Shown one piece after another: positions 54,125-62,501 of a DNA stretch of 64,000 nt. The stretch's first letter is position 1. The number at the start of each line of letters is the position of its first letter. Source of the DNA: CAVXXD01 sp963765625 (GTDB lineage: Bacteria > Actinomycetota > Geothermincolia > Geothermincolales > Geothermincolaceae); contig CAVXXD010000010.1 in assembly GCA_963765625.1 (NCBI GenBank), positions 248,001-312,000 on the forward strand, in the 5' to 3' direction. The notes under the pieces were generated by a model. That model made no database searches, had not been told where the DNA came from, and was given only the letters and a program-made list of their open reading frames with translations. The translations under genes and the position numbers were made by a program.

Positions 54125-55813
54125 ATGTCCGACTACGAGGAGGGGAAGTCACGCTGGTTCGGGTGGGGCAACCTTGAGAAGGCCTTCAACATGGAGGAGC
54201 ACGCCGGCCTCCCTCCCTACCTGAAAGAGAAGCTCGATTTCGATCCGGAAAAGAAACGCTTCACCGATCCTACCCTGGAAGAGATGAACCTCCCCGAACC
54301 CCGCATTCCCGCCGAAGCCCTTGACGAGCTGGAGAAGGTGGTGGGAAAGGAGAACCTCTCTACCGGTTTGTTCCACCGTGTCAGCCACTCCCAGGGTAAA
54401 AGCTACCGCGACGTCCTGCGTCTGCGCCTGCGGCGGCCCGGGCATGCCGTCGACGCGGTGGTCTGGCCGCGGGAGGAACGCGAAGTGGCCGAGGTGCTCA
54501 AGCTGGCCGTGCGCCACCGTCTCATTGTCATCCCCATCGGTGGAGGCTCCAGCGTCACCGGTGGGCTGGAACCCCTCCAGGCCGAGCAGTATGCCGGAGT
54601 GGTCAGTCTGGACCTGGCGCGCATGAACCGCTTACTCAAAGTCGACCCCACCTCATTGGTGGCGGTGGCCCAGGCGGGCATGCAGGGCCCCGAACTCGAA
54701 GAGGCCTTGAACGCCCAGGGATACACCCTGGGGCATTTCCCGGAGAGCTTCTATTTCTCCGCCCTCGGCGGCTGGATCGCCACCCGCTCGGCCGGGCGTC
54801 AATCCACCGGGTACGGTAAGATCGAGGACATGGTCCTGTCCCTGAAGATGGTTACTCCCGGCGGGACCATCGCCACGCGCCGCACCCCCCATACCGCGGC
54901 CGGCCCCTCCCTGCTGGAGATGTGCGTAGGTTCGGAGGGAACCATGGGTGTCATCACCGAAGCCACCTTGCGCATCCGGCCTTACCCCGACATCTTCGAC
55001 TACCACGGCCTGCTATTCCGCACCTTCCCGTCAGGCGTATCCGCCATCCGGGAAATGCTGCAGCAGGACATCATCGTACCGGCCTGCGTCCGGCTCTCCG
55101 ACCGGGCCGAGACCGCGCTGGCCCAGGCCATCCGCTCGACCGGCGGGAACAAGTGGAAGAAGAGGGCCGAGGACATGGCCCTGAAGGCACTGGGCACGCG
55201 AGGCTACTCGTTCGACGACGGCGCCTTCATGGTGCTGGGGTTCGAGGGCGAGTCCGCCCGGGTGGACGAAGCCCGGGCCGAAGCCCTGTCCATCTGCCGT
55301 AAGCTGGGAGGGTTCCATCTGGGCACCGGCCCGGGGAAGCAGTGGTTCCGGGGGCGCTACGACACCGCCTATCTGCGCGACCCCCTCATCAACGCGGGCA
55401 TCCTGGTGGATACCCTGGAAACCGCCACCACCTGGGACAACCTCCTTCATCTCTACGGCGAGGTGCGCCGCTCAATCAAGGAAGCCATCAAGGAAGGCGG
55501 GGGCAGGGGCGTGGTCGCCTGCCACGTCTCGCACTCCTACAAACATGGCGCGTCCCTCTACTACTTCTTTCTCACCCCCATGGAAGAAGGGCGGGAGATC
55601 GAGCAGTGGGAGCGGATCAAGCGCGCGGCCACCGGGGCTATCTGCGAATACGGCGGCACCATTACCCATCACCACGGTGTCGGCTACGAGCACGCCCCGT
55701 GGATGGAAAACGAGGTAGGCGAGGAAGGGCTACGGGTTCTGAGGGCTCTCAAGGACAGCCTCGACCCCGGCGGGATTATGAACCCGGGCAAGGTACTCCC
55801 GCCCAAGAAGTAA
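54125..55813 (+). CDS. FAD-binding oxidase, alkyl-DHAP synthase (AGPS)-like
   Basis: From ATG 54125 (AGGAGGT upstream) a 562-residue VAO-family flavoprotein: FAD segment PIGGGSSVTGGLEPL, SALGGWIATRSAGRQSTGYG, VGSEGTMGVITEATLRI, and near the C-terminus GTITHHHGVGYEHAPWM. The N-terminal FGWGNLEK and the His-rich GVG..H motif are typical of alkyldihydroxyacetonephosphate synthases. Those exchange the acyl chain of acyl-DHAP for a fatty alcohol to make ether lipids. Bacterial relatives may instead oxidise 2-hydroxy acids, so the exact reaction is open. It heads an operon with two short-spaced genes. Confidence 0.85.
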   Translation: MSDYEEGKSRWFGWGNLEKAFNMEEHAGLPPYLKEKLDFDPEKKRFTDPTLEEMNLPEPRIPAEALDELEKVVGKENLSTGLFHRVSHSQGKSYRDVLRLRLRRPGHAVDAVVWPREEREVAEVLKLAVRHRLIVIPIGGGSSVTGGLEPLQAEQYAGVVSLDLARMNRLLKVDPTSLVAVAQAGMQGPELEEALNAQGYTLGHFPESFYFSALGGWIATRSAGRQSTGYGKIEDMVLSLKMVTPGGTIATRRTPHTAAGPSLLEMCVGSEGTMGVITEATLRIRPYPDIFDYHGLLFRTFPSGVSAIREMLQQDIIVPACVRLSDRAETALAQAIRSTGGNKWKKRAEDMALKALGTRGYSFDDGAFMVLGFEGESARVDEARAEALSICRKLGGFHLGTGPGKQWFRGRYDTAYLRDPLINAGILVDTLETATTWDNLLHLYGEVRRSIKEAIKEGGGRGVVACHVSHSYKHGASLYYFFLTPMEEGREIEQWERIKRAATGAICEYGGTITHHHGVGYEHAPWMENEVGEEGLRVLRALKDSLDPGGIMNPGKVLPPKK

Positions 55814-55814
55814 G

Positions 55815-56960
55815 ATGAAAAAGCCCGATCTCAAGCGCCTGTTGGACACCAACCCGGTCACCGTCTGCCTGCTCACGCTAGACGAGCCTTCCCGCTCGAT
55901 GGCGGAGAAGGCCGTGCCTGCCGTAGCCGGCTTCTTCCGCGACAATCTCTCCGGGTTCTCATGGGAGTTCGTCCAGTCCTTCGCCCCGGAAGACCTCCCG
56001 GAACCCGTGAACGCCCTCACCCTGCTGGACAAGGCCTACCTGGCCATGCTGGACAAGCACTGGGACTTCTGTTTCGTGGTCACCGGGAAAAAGCTGGAGT
56101 CACGGCAGAGCCGCACCGGGCTGTTGAAGATCTCGCCCGCCCACGCGGCAGGAGTCATCTCCCTCGAGCCGCTGGAACCGCTGGCAAGGGACGAAGCTTC
56201 GGCCTTATCGGCCTTCGCGGGCGTGCTCATAGAGGGGATGCTGCGTCTGAACGGGGTGAAGAAGGAGGCGTTTGAGACCGTCCTCACGGCGGGAGCCAGC
56301 CGGGTGCTGGCCCCGGAGGAGACGGCCCGCCTGCGGGAACGCCTGTGCGAGGTAGCGCGTATCCTGCCACAGGAGAAGCTGAAGGAGACCTCGCGCATCC
56401 TCACCTATCTCCGGGCTTTTTTCCGGCACCCCCTGCGCGTCTTTCAAACCGTCTTATCCAACCATCCCTGGACCATGGTCACCCGGTCCACCAGGATCAT
56501 CTTCGCCGCGCTGGCCACCATGCTGCTCTCCATAGTCACCATGGAGTTCTGGGACCTGGCGCTGGGACAGAGGCCTTACCGCACCGTGCTGATGGGGGTA
56601 GCGGTGATCGTCATGACATCTTTCTACGTGACCTGGAAGCACCACCTGCTAATCCACCGCAGCCGGAGTGCCTTCAACGAGCAGGTGGCCATCTTCAACC
56701 TGGCAACCATATTCACCGTCATCATCGGGTTCAGCCTGCTCTTCGCCACCATCTTCTCGGTGGACCTGCTGATCACCATGGCCCTCTTCCCCCGCAAGGT
56801 CCTCAACAAGTGGCTGATGCTGGAGCACGTGGGTTTCTCCAACTACGTGCGGGCCTCCCTGCTGGTCTCAAACGTCGCCCTGCTGGTGGGAGCCCTGGGA
56901 GCCGGCCTGGAGGAAAGCAGCTACTTCCGTTTTCTGCTCTACGGGGGAGAGGAAGAATGA
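55815..56960 (+). CDS. Membrane protein of unknown function
   Basis: A 381-residue protein starting one base after the AGPS-like gene. The N-terminal 200 residues look soluble and cytoplasmic (TVCLLTLDEPSRSMAEKAV, FCFVVTGKKLESRQSRTGL). About four membrane helices follow (near residues 218-240, 250-275, 295-320 and 350-372). Basic residues between helices suggest a cytoplasmic N-terminus. Coupling to an AGPS-like enzyme suggests a lipid-related role (inference). The stop overlaps the start of the next gene. Confidence 0.7.
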   Translation: MKKPDLKRLLDTNPVTVCLLTLDEPSRSMAEKAVPAVAGFFRDNLSGFSWEFVQSFAPEDLPEPVNALTLLDKAYLAMLDKHWDFCFVVTGKKLESRQSRTGLLKISPAHAAGVISLEPLEPLARDEASALSAFAGVLIEGMLRLNGVKKEAFETVLTAGASRVLAPEETARLRERLCEVARILPQEKLKETSRILTYLRAFFRHPLRVFQTVLSNHPWTMVTRSTRIIFAALATMLLSIVTMEFWDLALGQRPYRTVLMGVAVIVMTSFYVTWKHHLLIHRSRSAFNEQVAIFNLATIFTVIIGFSLLFATIFSVDLLITMALFPRKVLNKWLMLEHVGFSNYVRASLLVSNVALLVGALGAGLEESSYFRFLLYGGEEE

Positions 56961-57364
56961 TGGTTGATTTCGAAGAGACGGAGAATTTCGGGCGGCTGCC
57001 GGTATTCGTCTACGGCACCCTCAAACCCGAGGGCAGGCTCTTCCACCACATATCCCACGCCGTGCGCGAGATGATACCCGCCTCCATCCGCGGCGAACTG
57101 TACGACACCCCCTTCGGCTATCCCCTGCTGCTCAACGCGGGCATCGAGACCTTCCCGCTGGTCTGCGGGGTGCTCCTGGTGGCGGCGGAAGAACTATACG
57201 ACAATATGATCCGCACCATCGACGTCATCGAGGAAGAGGCCGGCTTCGAGAAGGGCGCCTTCGACGTCACCCTCGAGGACGGCAAGCGCACCCGAGCCGT
57301 GGTCTATTTTTTCCGCGAGCCTCCCCGCTACGCCCACCCCTACGGCGGCACCTCCTGGGCTTGA
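56957..57364 (+). CDS. Gamma-glutamylcyclotransferase-like (GGCT/AIG2) protein
   Basis: 135 residues from ATG 56957, which overlaps the previous stop (ATGA). The hallmark FVYGTLKPEGRL at the N-terminus and the Glu in VIEEEAGFEK fit the BtrG/GGCT cyclotransferase fold. Substrates vary (gamma-glutamyl amines or dipeptides) and cannot be told here. Confidence 0.82.
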   Translation: MMVDFEETENFGRLPVFVYGTLKPEGRLFHHISHAVREMIPASIRGELYDTPFGYPLLLNAGIETFPLVCGVLLVAAEELYDNMIRTIDVIEEEAGFEKGAFDVTLEDGKRTRAVVYFFREPPRYAHPYGGTSWA

Positions 57365-57379
57365 GCCGCTCCCGGCGCG

Positions 57380-58462
57380 CTAGTCCTTCGGGGCGAGGTG
57401 GAACTCCAGGGTGGAGGGGTTCAGTTCCTGCCAGGACACCTTGGCCGGCCGGCCTTCTCCCAGCATGTACATGGCCGAGAGCATCCCGGCCAGGCAGTGC
57501 TCCTCGAAGGGGTTCTCGATCACCACGTTGAGGATGCCGCCATCGGCGATGTAGTCGACCGGGTTGCCCTGCCCCCGCAGGGCCAGGGTGTCCAGCACCG
57601 AGATGTAGAAGGTGTCCTTGTCCACGATCTCGCCCACGTCTCCCCCACCCAGGAACTCCTCCCTCAGGTGGCGCAGGGAAAAAGCCCGCTGCGCGTCGAT
57701 GATGATGGGGTAGACGGCGTCTCCCAGTTCGTGCGCCAGTTCCCGGAAGACCACCCCGGGGGTGTAGGCGTCGAGGAAAGCCATGCGGATGTTGCGGCGG
57801 GTGTCGATGATCTTTCCTTCGCCCGCCTTCCACTCCAGGTTGAGCATCTTGGGGGCACCACACACCGGGCAGCGGGGATAGGAGCGGTTGCCCTTCTTGA
57901 GGGGGCGGCAGACAAGGTTCATCCGTTCGGCGATCTCGGGCAGGGCGGCCTCGGGCTGGATGCAGATGACGTCGTCTGAGTCCACGATCTTCCAGGTGTG
58001 GCCAAAAGGCTTTCGTTCCAGCGACTCGAAAGCGCCCACGATGATAGCCGCCATCAGGTCGCGGTTGAAGGGGTTACGCACGACGGCCTCCCCCCTCTTT
58101 CCGGGCTTGTAGACCAGGGTCCTGGCGTAACTCTGCCCCGACCAGCCGGCCAGGCGGCAGAAGAAATTGACGGCCAGCCGTTTGGTAAAGGGAAAAACGG
58201 TGGCCAGTCTCAAGGGCCCTCGCAGGCCGTTGTTGATGGTGTCGACGGAGGCATTGCGCTGGGCTTCGAATACGATATGGCCGATGGGCAGGCCCAGCTC
58301 CTCCTCGATGCGCCGGAATATCTCGGTGAGGAAGTTGGCTTCTATGAGCACGAGGCGGAAGCCGCTGGTCAGCACCTGTATGATGGTACCGTTGTCCTTG
58401 AAGCGGGCCAGGCTGGCCAGCACCAGGGAAAATCCGCACTTGTAGCACTTGGCGATGCGCAT
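57380..58462 (-). CDS. Unrecognised two-CxxC protein, tandem paralogue A
   Basis: 360 residues from ATG 58462 (GGAGGTAGGCTG upstream). An N-terminal knuckle CYKCGFSLVL opens a family of three. A second CxxC (CPVCGAP) lies near residue 200. Two similar modules are seen: one around VVRNPFNRDLMAAIIVGAFE and one around VVIENPFEEHCLAGMLSAMY with a C-terminal strand (PSTLEFHL). The second recalls V4R-type ligand-binding domains. No membrane segment or signal peptide. Function unknown; it may be a ligand-sensing or zinc-stabilised cytoplasmic protein. It has its own promoter. Confidence 0.75.
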   Translation of the reverse strand: MRIAKCYKCGFSLVLASLARFKDNGTIIQVLTSGFRLVLIEANFLTEIFRRIEEELGLPIGHIVFEAQRNASVDTINNGLRGPLRLATVFPFTKRLAVNFFCRLAGWSGQSYARTLVYKPGKRGEAVVRNPFNRDLMAAIIVGAFESLERKPFGHTWKIVDSDDVICIQPEAALPEIAERMNLVCRPLKKGNRSYPRCPVCGAPKMLNLEWKAGEGKIIDTRRNIRMAFLDAYTPGVVFRELAHELGDAVYPIIIDAQRAFSLRHLREEFLGGGDVGEIVDKDTFYISVLDTLALRGQGNPVDYIADGGILNVVIENPFEEHCLAGMLSAMYMLGEGRPAKVSWQELNPSTLEFHLAPKD

Positions 58463-58509
58463 CAGCCTACCTCCGCGTCCATGTCCTCCCCCTTTTGGTG
58501 AACAGGAAT

Positions 58510-58538
58510 ATTATAGGCATGCATCGCGACAGAATAAA
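58510..58538 (-). promoter_or_regulatory. Promoter of paralogue A
   Basis: On the minus strand, TTTATT (58533-58538), 17 bp, TATAAT (58510-58515). The CTTTATTCTG around the minus-35 box is also found before paralogue B. Confidence 0.55.
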
Positions 58539-58594
58539 GCAGGCTTTTTTAAAGTAACTGTTCTGGAGGTGGCGTAATGGCGCCCGGAAAGGGC

Positions 58595-59674
58595 TCAGCC
58601 CTGGGGCTGGAGCGTGAACTCGAGGGTCGACGGACCCGGCTCTCTCCAGTTGACCTCGGCCTGCTTGCCCTCCCCCAGCTCGTACATGGCGGCCAGCTGG
58701 CCGGCCAGCAGGTGGACCTCGTAGGGATTTTCGATGACTACCTTGAGGGTTGCTCCGGTGGTATCGAAATCGACGGGGTTGCCCAGGCCGCGCAGGGCCA
58801 GGGTGTCCAGGACGGAGATGTAGAAGGTGTCTCTGTCCACTTCGCCCAGGCTGCCGCCGTCCAGGAACTCATCGCGCAGGCGGCGCAGGGAGTAGCCCCG
58901 CTGGGATTCGACGATGATAGGGTAGACCTCGTCCCCCAACTCCTTGGCCAGCTCCCGGAAGACCACCACCGGGGTATAGGCGTCCAGGAAGACCATGCGC
59001 ACGTTCCGCCGCTTATCCATTACGATACCCTGGTCACCGTCCCAGCTGAGGTTGAGACCCAGGGGCGCCCGGCAGAAGGAGCAACGCGGGAAGCTGCGCT
59101 TGCCCTTCTTGAGCTTGGGGGTGGTTATGGTCATGCGCTCGGCGATGTCGGGGCGGGAAGGTTCGGTGCGGATGGAGATGACGTCGTCGTCGCCCTTCTT
59201 CAGCCAGGTGTGGCTGTAGGGTCTCAGTTCCACGGCTTCGAAAGCGCCGACGATGATGGCCGCGAAGAGCTCACGGTCGAAGGGGTTGCGCACGATGGCC
59301 TCCCCCAGTTTGCGCGGCCGGTACGCTATGGCCTTGGCGTAGCCCTGACCGGTCCAGGCGGCGATGCGGCAGAGTATCTCGACGGCTACGCGCTTGCCCC
59401 ACCCGGTAAGGCGCCCGAACTTGAGCGGCCCCCAGAGGTTCCGGTCGATGGACTCGAAGGAAGCGTTGCGCTGTGCCTCGAAGGCGATGTGCATGATGGG
59501 GACGCCCAATTCCCTCTCGACGCCGCGGATGATCTCTCCGAGGAAATCCGCCTCGATAAGGGCGACGCGGAAGTCCCGGGCGAAGAACAGGGTGATGGTG
59601 CCGTTTTTGTTGAAGCGGATCACCCTTGACAAGATCAGGGAAAAACCGCATTTCTTGCAGCCTATTACCTTCAT
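58595..59674 (-). CDS. Unrecognised two-CxxC protein, tandem paralogue B
   Basis: 359 residues from ATG 59674 (GGGAGGG upstream), sister to A and C. It has CKKCGFSLILSRV at the N-terminus, CSFCRAP in the middle, the first module at IVRNPFDRELFAAIIVGAFE and the second at VIENPYEVHLLAGQLAAMYE, ending PSTLEFTLQPQG. The segment between the modules (RMVFLDAYTPVVVFRELAKE) is among the best conserved across the three. An open frame continues upstream to 60244 but has shadow-type composition there. Confidence 0.75.
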   Translation of the reverse strand: MKVIGCKKCGFSLILSRVIRFNKNGTITLFFARDFRVALIEADFLGEIIRGVERELGVPIMHIAFEAQRNASFESIDRNLWGPLKFGRLTGWGKRVAVEILCRIAAWTGQGYAKAIAYRPRKLGEAIVRNPFDRELFAAIIVGAFEAVELRPYSHTWLKKGDDDVISIRTEPSRPDIAERMTITTPKLKKGKRSFPRCSFCRAPLGLNLSWDGDQGIVMDKRRNVRMVFLDAYTPVVVFRELAKELGDEVYPIIVESQRGYSLRRLRDEFLDGGSLGEVDRDTFYISVLDTLALRGLGNPVDFDTTGATLKVVIENPYEVHLLAGQLAAMYELGEGKQAEVNWREPGPSTLEFTLQPQG

Positions 59675-59728
59675 GTCGTCCCTCCCACCGTAAACGTCCC
59701 TTTCGCGTCCTCCGCGCAACTCCTCAAC

Positions 59729-59757
59729 ATTATAGACAGGCGCAGTGTCAGAATAAA
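59729..59757 (-). promoter_or_regulatory. Promoter of paralogue B
   Basis: On the minus strand, TTTATT (59752-59757), 17 bp, TATAAT (59729-59734), the same layout as before paralogue A. Confidence 0.55.
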
Positions 59758-59793
59758 GAATTTGTTTGACTTGGCTCGAAGCCCGCCGCGGGT

Positions 59794-60873
59794 TCAGGCC
59801 GGGGTGAGGATGAACTCGAGGGTGGAGGGGTCCATGTCCTCCCAGGTGGCGGTGGCCCGCCGCCCTTCCCCCAGCTCGTACATGGCGCAGAGGCACCCGG
59901 CCAGCAGGTGGGGGTTGAAGGGGTTTTCGATGATCACTCGCAGGGAGTCCTCGCGGAAGGAGTGCTCCACCGGGTTGCCCTGTCCGCGCAGGGCCAGCTC
60001 GTCCAGGACGGCCAGGTAGAACTCTTCTTTCCCCATGGCCTCTCCCACCTTGCCGCCGGCCAGGAACTCGTCGCTCAAGTGCCGTAGGGAGAACTCGCGC
60101 TGGGAATCGACGATGATGGGGTAGATGGCGTCCCCCAGTTCCCTGGCCAGCTCCCGGAAGACCACGTTGGGAGTGTAGGAGTCGATGAAGACCATGCGCA
60201 CGTTGAGCTCGGTATCCATGACGATGCCCTGGTTCTCGTCCCACTCATACTTGAGGGCCAGGGGCATTTTGCACTTGGGGCAACGCTCGTAGGTCCGCCA
60301 GCCCGGCTTCATGGGGTATTTTTCGAAAGTCATGCGCTCGGCCAGCTCGGAGCGCTCCGGTTCGGGCCGGACGGAGATGATATCCTCGCCACCCTCCTTG
60401 CTCCAGGTGTACCCGTAAGGCTCACGCTCCAGGGACTCGAATGCGCCGACGATGATCGCCGCGAAGAGTTCGTGGTTGAAAGGGTTGCGCACGATGGCCT
60501 CCCCCAACTTGCCCGGTTTGATGTAGACCGCTTCCGCGTAACCCATGCCCGACCAAATGGCCAGGCGGCACATCATCTTCACCACGAACTTTTTGGTGGG
60601 GCCGGTCCAGCGAACGAATCCCCTCGCACCCTTCATGAAGACGTCGATTATCTCGAGGGAGGCGTTGCGTTGCGCCTCGAAGACGAGATGGCCGATGGGC
60701 AGTCCCACCTCGTTCTCGATGTTGCGGAAGATATCGGTGAGGAAATCCGCCTCGATGAGGGAGAGGCGCATGTTCTCATCGTAGCTACCCACAATGGTAC
60801 CGTTGTCTATTATCTTCACTACTTTGGACAGGCCGAGTGAAAAACCGCACTTCCCGCACCTCTTGATCTTCAC
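59794..60873 (-). CDS. Unrecognised two-CxxC protein, tandem paralogue C
   Basis: 359 residues from GTG 60873 (GGAGGAAAGG upstream), the first transcribed of the three. It has CGKCGFSLGLSKV, CPKCKMP, IVRNPFNHELFAAIIVGAFE and IIENPFNPHLLAGCLCAMYE, ending PSTLEFIL. The region after the first CxxC (LSLIEADFLTDIFRNIENEV and GHLVFEAQRNASLEII) is shared by all three. I see no promoter like those of A and B upstream. Confidence 0.75.
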   Translation of the reverse strand: MKIKRCGKCGFSLGLSKVVKIIDNGTIVGSYDENMRLSLIEADFLTDIFRNIENEVGLPIGHLVFEAQRNASLEIIDVFMKGARGFVRWTGPTKKFVVKMMCRLAIWSGMGYAEAVYIKPGKLGEAIVRNPFNHELFAAIIVGAFESLEREPYGYTWSKEGGEDIISVRPEPERSELAERMTFEKYPMKPGWRTYERCPKCKMPLALKYEWDENQGIVMDTELNVRMVFIDSYTPNVVFRELARELGDAIYPIIVDSQREFSLRHLSDEFLAGGKVGEAMGKEEFYLAVLDELALRGQGNPVEHSFREDSLRVIIENPFNPHLLAGCLCAMYELGEGRRATATWEDMDPSTLEFILTPA

Positions 60874-61013
60874 GGCTTTCCTTTCCTCCCGTCCATCCGA
60901 ACCTTCAGCAATGCGACAATCATTTTATCGACATTGCCGGCACTTTTCTTTTACCCTATTCGTAACGGTTGAAACAAATAATCTCTGCCCGCGGGGATCC
61001 CGCTTATCCTGCT

Positions 61014-61442
61014 TCAGTCCTGTTCCTCCACTAAAATGGCCAGGACGGTGCGCGCGGCGTGCGCGCATATGTCGGAACAGCGACGTTTATGCTCGTCGCT
61101 GGAGAAATCCTCCGTGCCGTTGATGGTGGCGCAATCCAGGGCGCCCACCTTCTCTCGAAACCGGCCGGCGAACTCTTCCACCAGGCGGTAAGCCTCCGCG
61201 CGAGGCTGGTCGGGGCGGACGGTGCCGCGCGCCATGCCCAGCCAGAGAGCTCCGGACACCAGCGCCCCGCAGGCCTCCCCCTGCCGGGCGATACCCCCGC
61301 CCAGGCCGGTGACCATGCGTACCAGCGGCTCGACGTCAAGCCCTTCCGCGTCTCCCAACGCCTCCAACACCGACTGCGCACAATTAAACCCGCTCAGGTA
61401 GTTGTCGGCTGCCCGCTGTCCAGCGATGTCTTTGTCCTTCAT
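61014..61442 (-). CDS. C-GCAxxG-C-C family redox-type protein
   Basis: 142 residues from ATG 61442 (AAGGAG upstream). The family pattern is clear: FNCAQSVLEAL, GGGIARQGEACGALVSGAL and, near the end, RRCSDICAHAA. These small proteins, common in anaerobes, are thought to bind metal or take part in redox reactions. They often accompany reductases, but here a DNA-repair gene lies upstream. Confidence 0.85.
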   Translation of the reverse strand: MKDKDIAGQRAADNYLSGFNCAQSVLEALGDAEGLDVEPLVRMVTGLGGGIARQGEACGALVSGALWLGMARGTVRPDQPRAEAYRLVEEFAGRFREKVGALDCATINGTEDFSSDEHKRRCSDICAHAARTVLAILVEEQD

Positions 61443-61484
61443 TACCGCTCTCCTTTCGTTGCCGCCCGGCCGCATGTCTACGGC

Positions 61485-62168
61485 TCAGAAGAGGCCGAGT
61501 TGCTCCTGCTCCGGTTCGGCCTCCGGTTCCTGCTCCTGCTCCGGTTCGGCCTCCGTCGCCGGTTCTTCCTTCCCTGCCGGGAAAAGGTCTTCTTCCAGAT
61601 AGGCCTGCAACCGCTTGAAATCCTCGATGAGGGTGGCCTTGAGGGGTGGCTTGTGCAGGGCGGCGGCCGGGTGGAAGAGGGGCACGAATATCAGCCCGTC
61701 GATCTCGAACCGCCTGCCGTGCAGGGAGGTTATGCCGCTGGTGGTCTTGAGCAGGGTCTTGGTGGCGAAGTTTCCCAGCGTGCAGACGAGGCGCGGCTTT
61801 ATCAGCTCGATCTGGCGGAAGAGGTAGGGGGTGCAGGTGGCGAGTTCCTCCGGCAGGGGGTCGCGGTTTCCCGGGGGCCGGCACTTGACGCAATTCGCTA
61901 TGTATATGTCGGGGCGGGAAAGCCCGATGGAGCCCAGCAGCTGGTCCAGGAGCTGACCCGCCTGCCCCACGAAAGGTATCCCCTGCCGGTCTTCGTTGGC
62001 GCCGGGGCCTTCCCCCACGAACATGATGTCGGCCTGCTCGTTGCCGACCCCGAAGACGAAGCGGTTGCGGGAAGAGGCGAGCTGGCAGCGGGTACACTCG
62101 TGGACGGCCTCGTAGAGCTCGTTGAGGGAAGTTGCTCCTTCCCAGTCGCCCACGTTTACCTCACGCAT
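61485..62168 (-). CDS. Uracil-DNA glycosylase, family 4 (Fe-S)
   Basis: About 227 residues from ATG 62168. It removes uracil from DNA. The 4Fe-4S cysteines are in ECTRCQLA and NCVKCRPPGNRDP...TCTPYL; catalytic blocks are VGEGPGANEDRQGIPFVGQAG-type motif A and FHPAAAL. The C-terminus carries a low-complexity EPEQEQEPEAE tail coded by a perfect 24-bp direct repeat. It ends QLGLF, which resembles a beta-clamp-binding peptide (inference). Confidence 0.93.
   Translation of the reverse strand: MREVNVGDWEGATSLNELYEAVHECTRCQLASSRNRFVFGVGNEQADIMFVGEGPGANEDRQGIPFVGQAGQLLDQLLGSIGLSRPDIYIANCVKCRPPGNRDPLPEELATCTPYLFRQIELIKPRLVCTLGNFATKTLLKTTSGITSLHGRRFEIDGLIFVPLFHPAAALHKPPLKATLIEDFKRLQAYLEEDLFPAGKEEPATEAEPEQEQEPEAEPEQEQLGLF
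61501..61554. repeat. Direct repeat, two perfect 24-bp copies, 30-bp period
   Basis: Bases 61501-61524 and 61531-61554 are identical. The period of ten codons encodes the acidic EPEAEPEQEQ-type tail of the glycosylase; copy number could vary between strains by slippage. Confidence 0.85.
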
Positions 62169-62186
62169 CCGCACTGTCCACCCAAC

Positions 62187-62423
62187 TCAGTGCATGCAAC
62201 TCGAGCAGCTGGACGAAGTGCAGCTGCCGCAGCCCGACCCACCCGCGGAAGAATGGAAATCTCCGCCGGAAGCGGAGCCACTCTTAAAACCGAAGACCGA
62301 GAAGAGCTTCTTTATATCCTCACAGCCGCACCCGGGACAGGACGTCGCGCCGTCATCGGTGTTGCGGGCGAAATACTCGAAGACCTCTCCGCAGCCTCCG
62401 CATTTATATTCGTAAAATGGCAT
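62187..62423 (-). CDS. FmdB-type zinc-ribbon protein
   Basis: 78 residues: MPFYEYKCGGCGEVFEYF and CPGCGCEDIKKLFS form the two CxxC knuckles of FmdB-family proteins. A Ser/Gly/Cys-rich tail (CGSCTSSSCSSCMH) follows. Function is unproven; the name comes from a regulator next to formamidase. It sits 18 bases upstream of the glycosylase gene. Confidence 0.85.
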   Translation of the reverse strand: MPFYEYKCGGCGEVFEYFARNTDDGATSCPGCGCEDIKKLFSVFGFKSGSASGGDFHSSAGGSGCGSCTSSSCSSCMH

Positions 62424-62501
62424 TCCGGCCGCCTCCTTTTAGTTCTATCAACCTCATATTCTATGATAGACACCTGCAAGGCGCCAGCACAATCACCTGT
62501 G

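Noticed and set aside
56345..56956. Long N-terminal extension of the cyclotransferase gene
   Set aside because: It lies wholly inside the membrane-protein gene in another frame; ATG 56957 overlaps that gene's stop and fits the family length.
59675..60244. N-terminal extension of paralogue B to 549 residues
   Set aside because: The extension is a shadow of paralogue C, while ATG 59674 has a ribosome binding site and matches the starts of its sisters.
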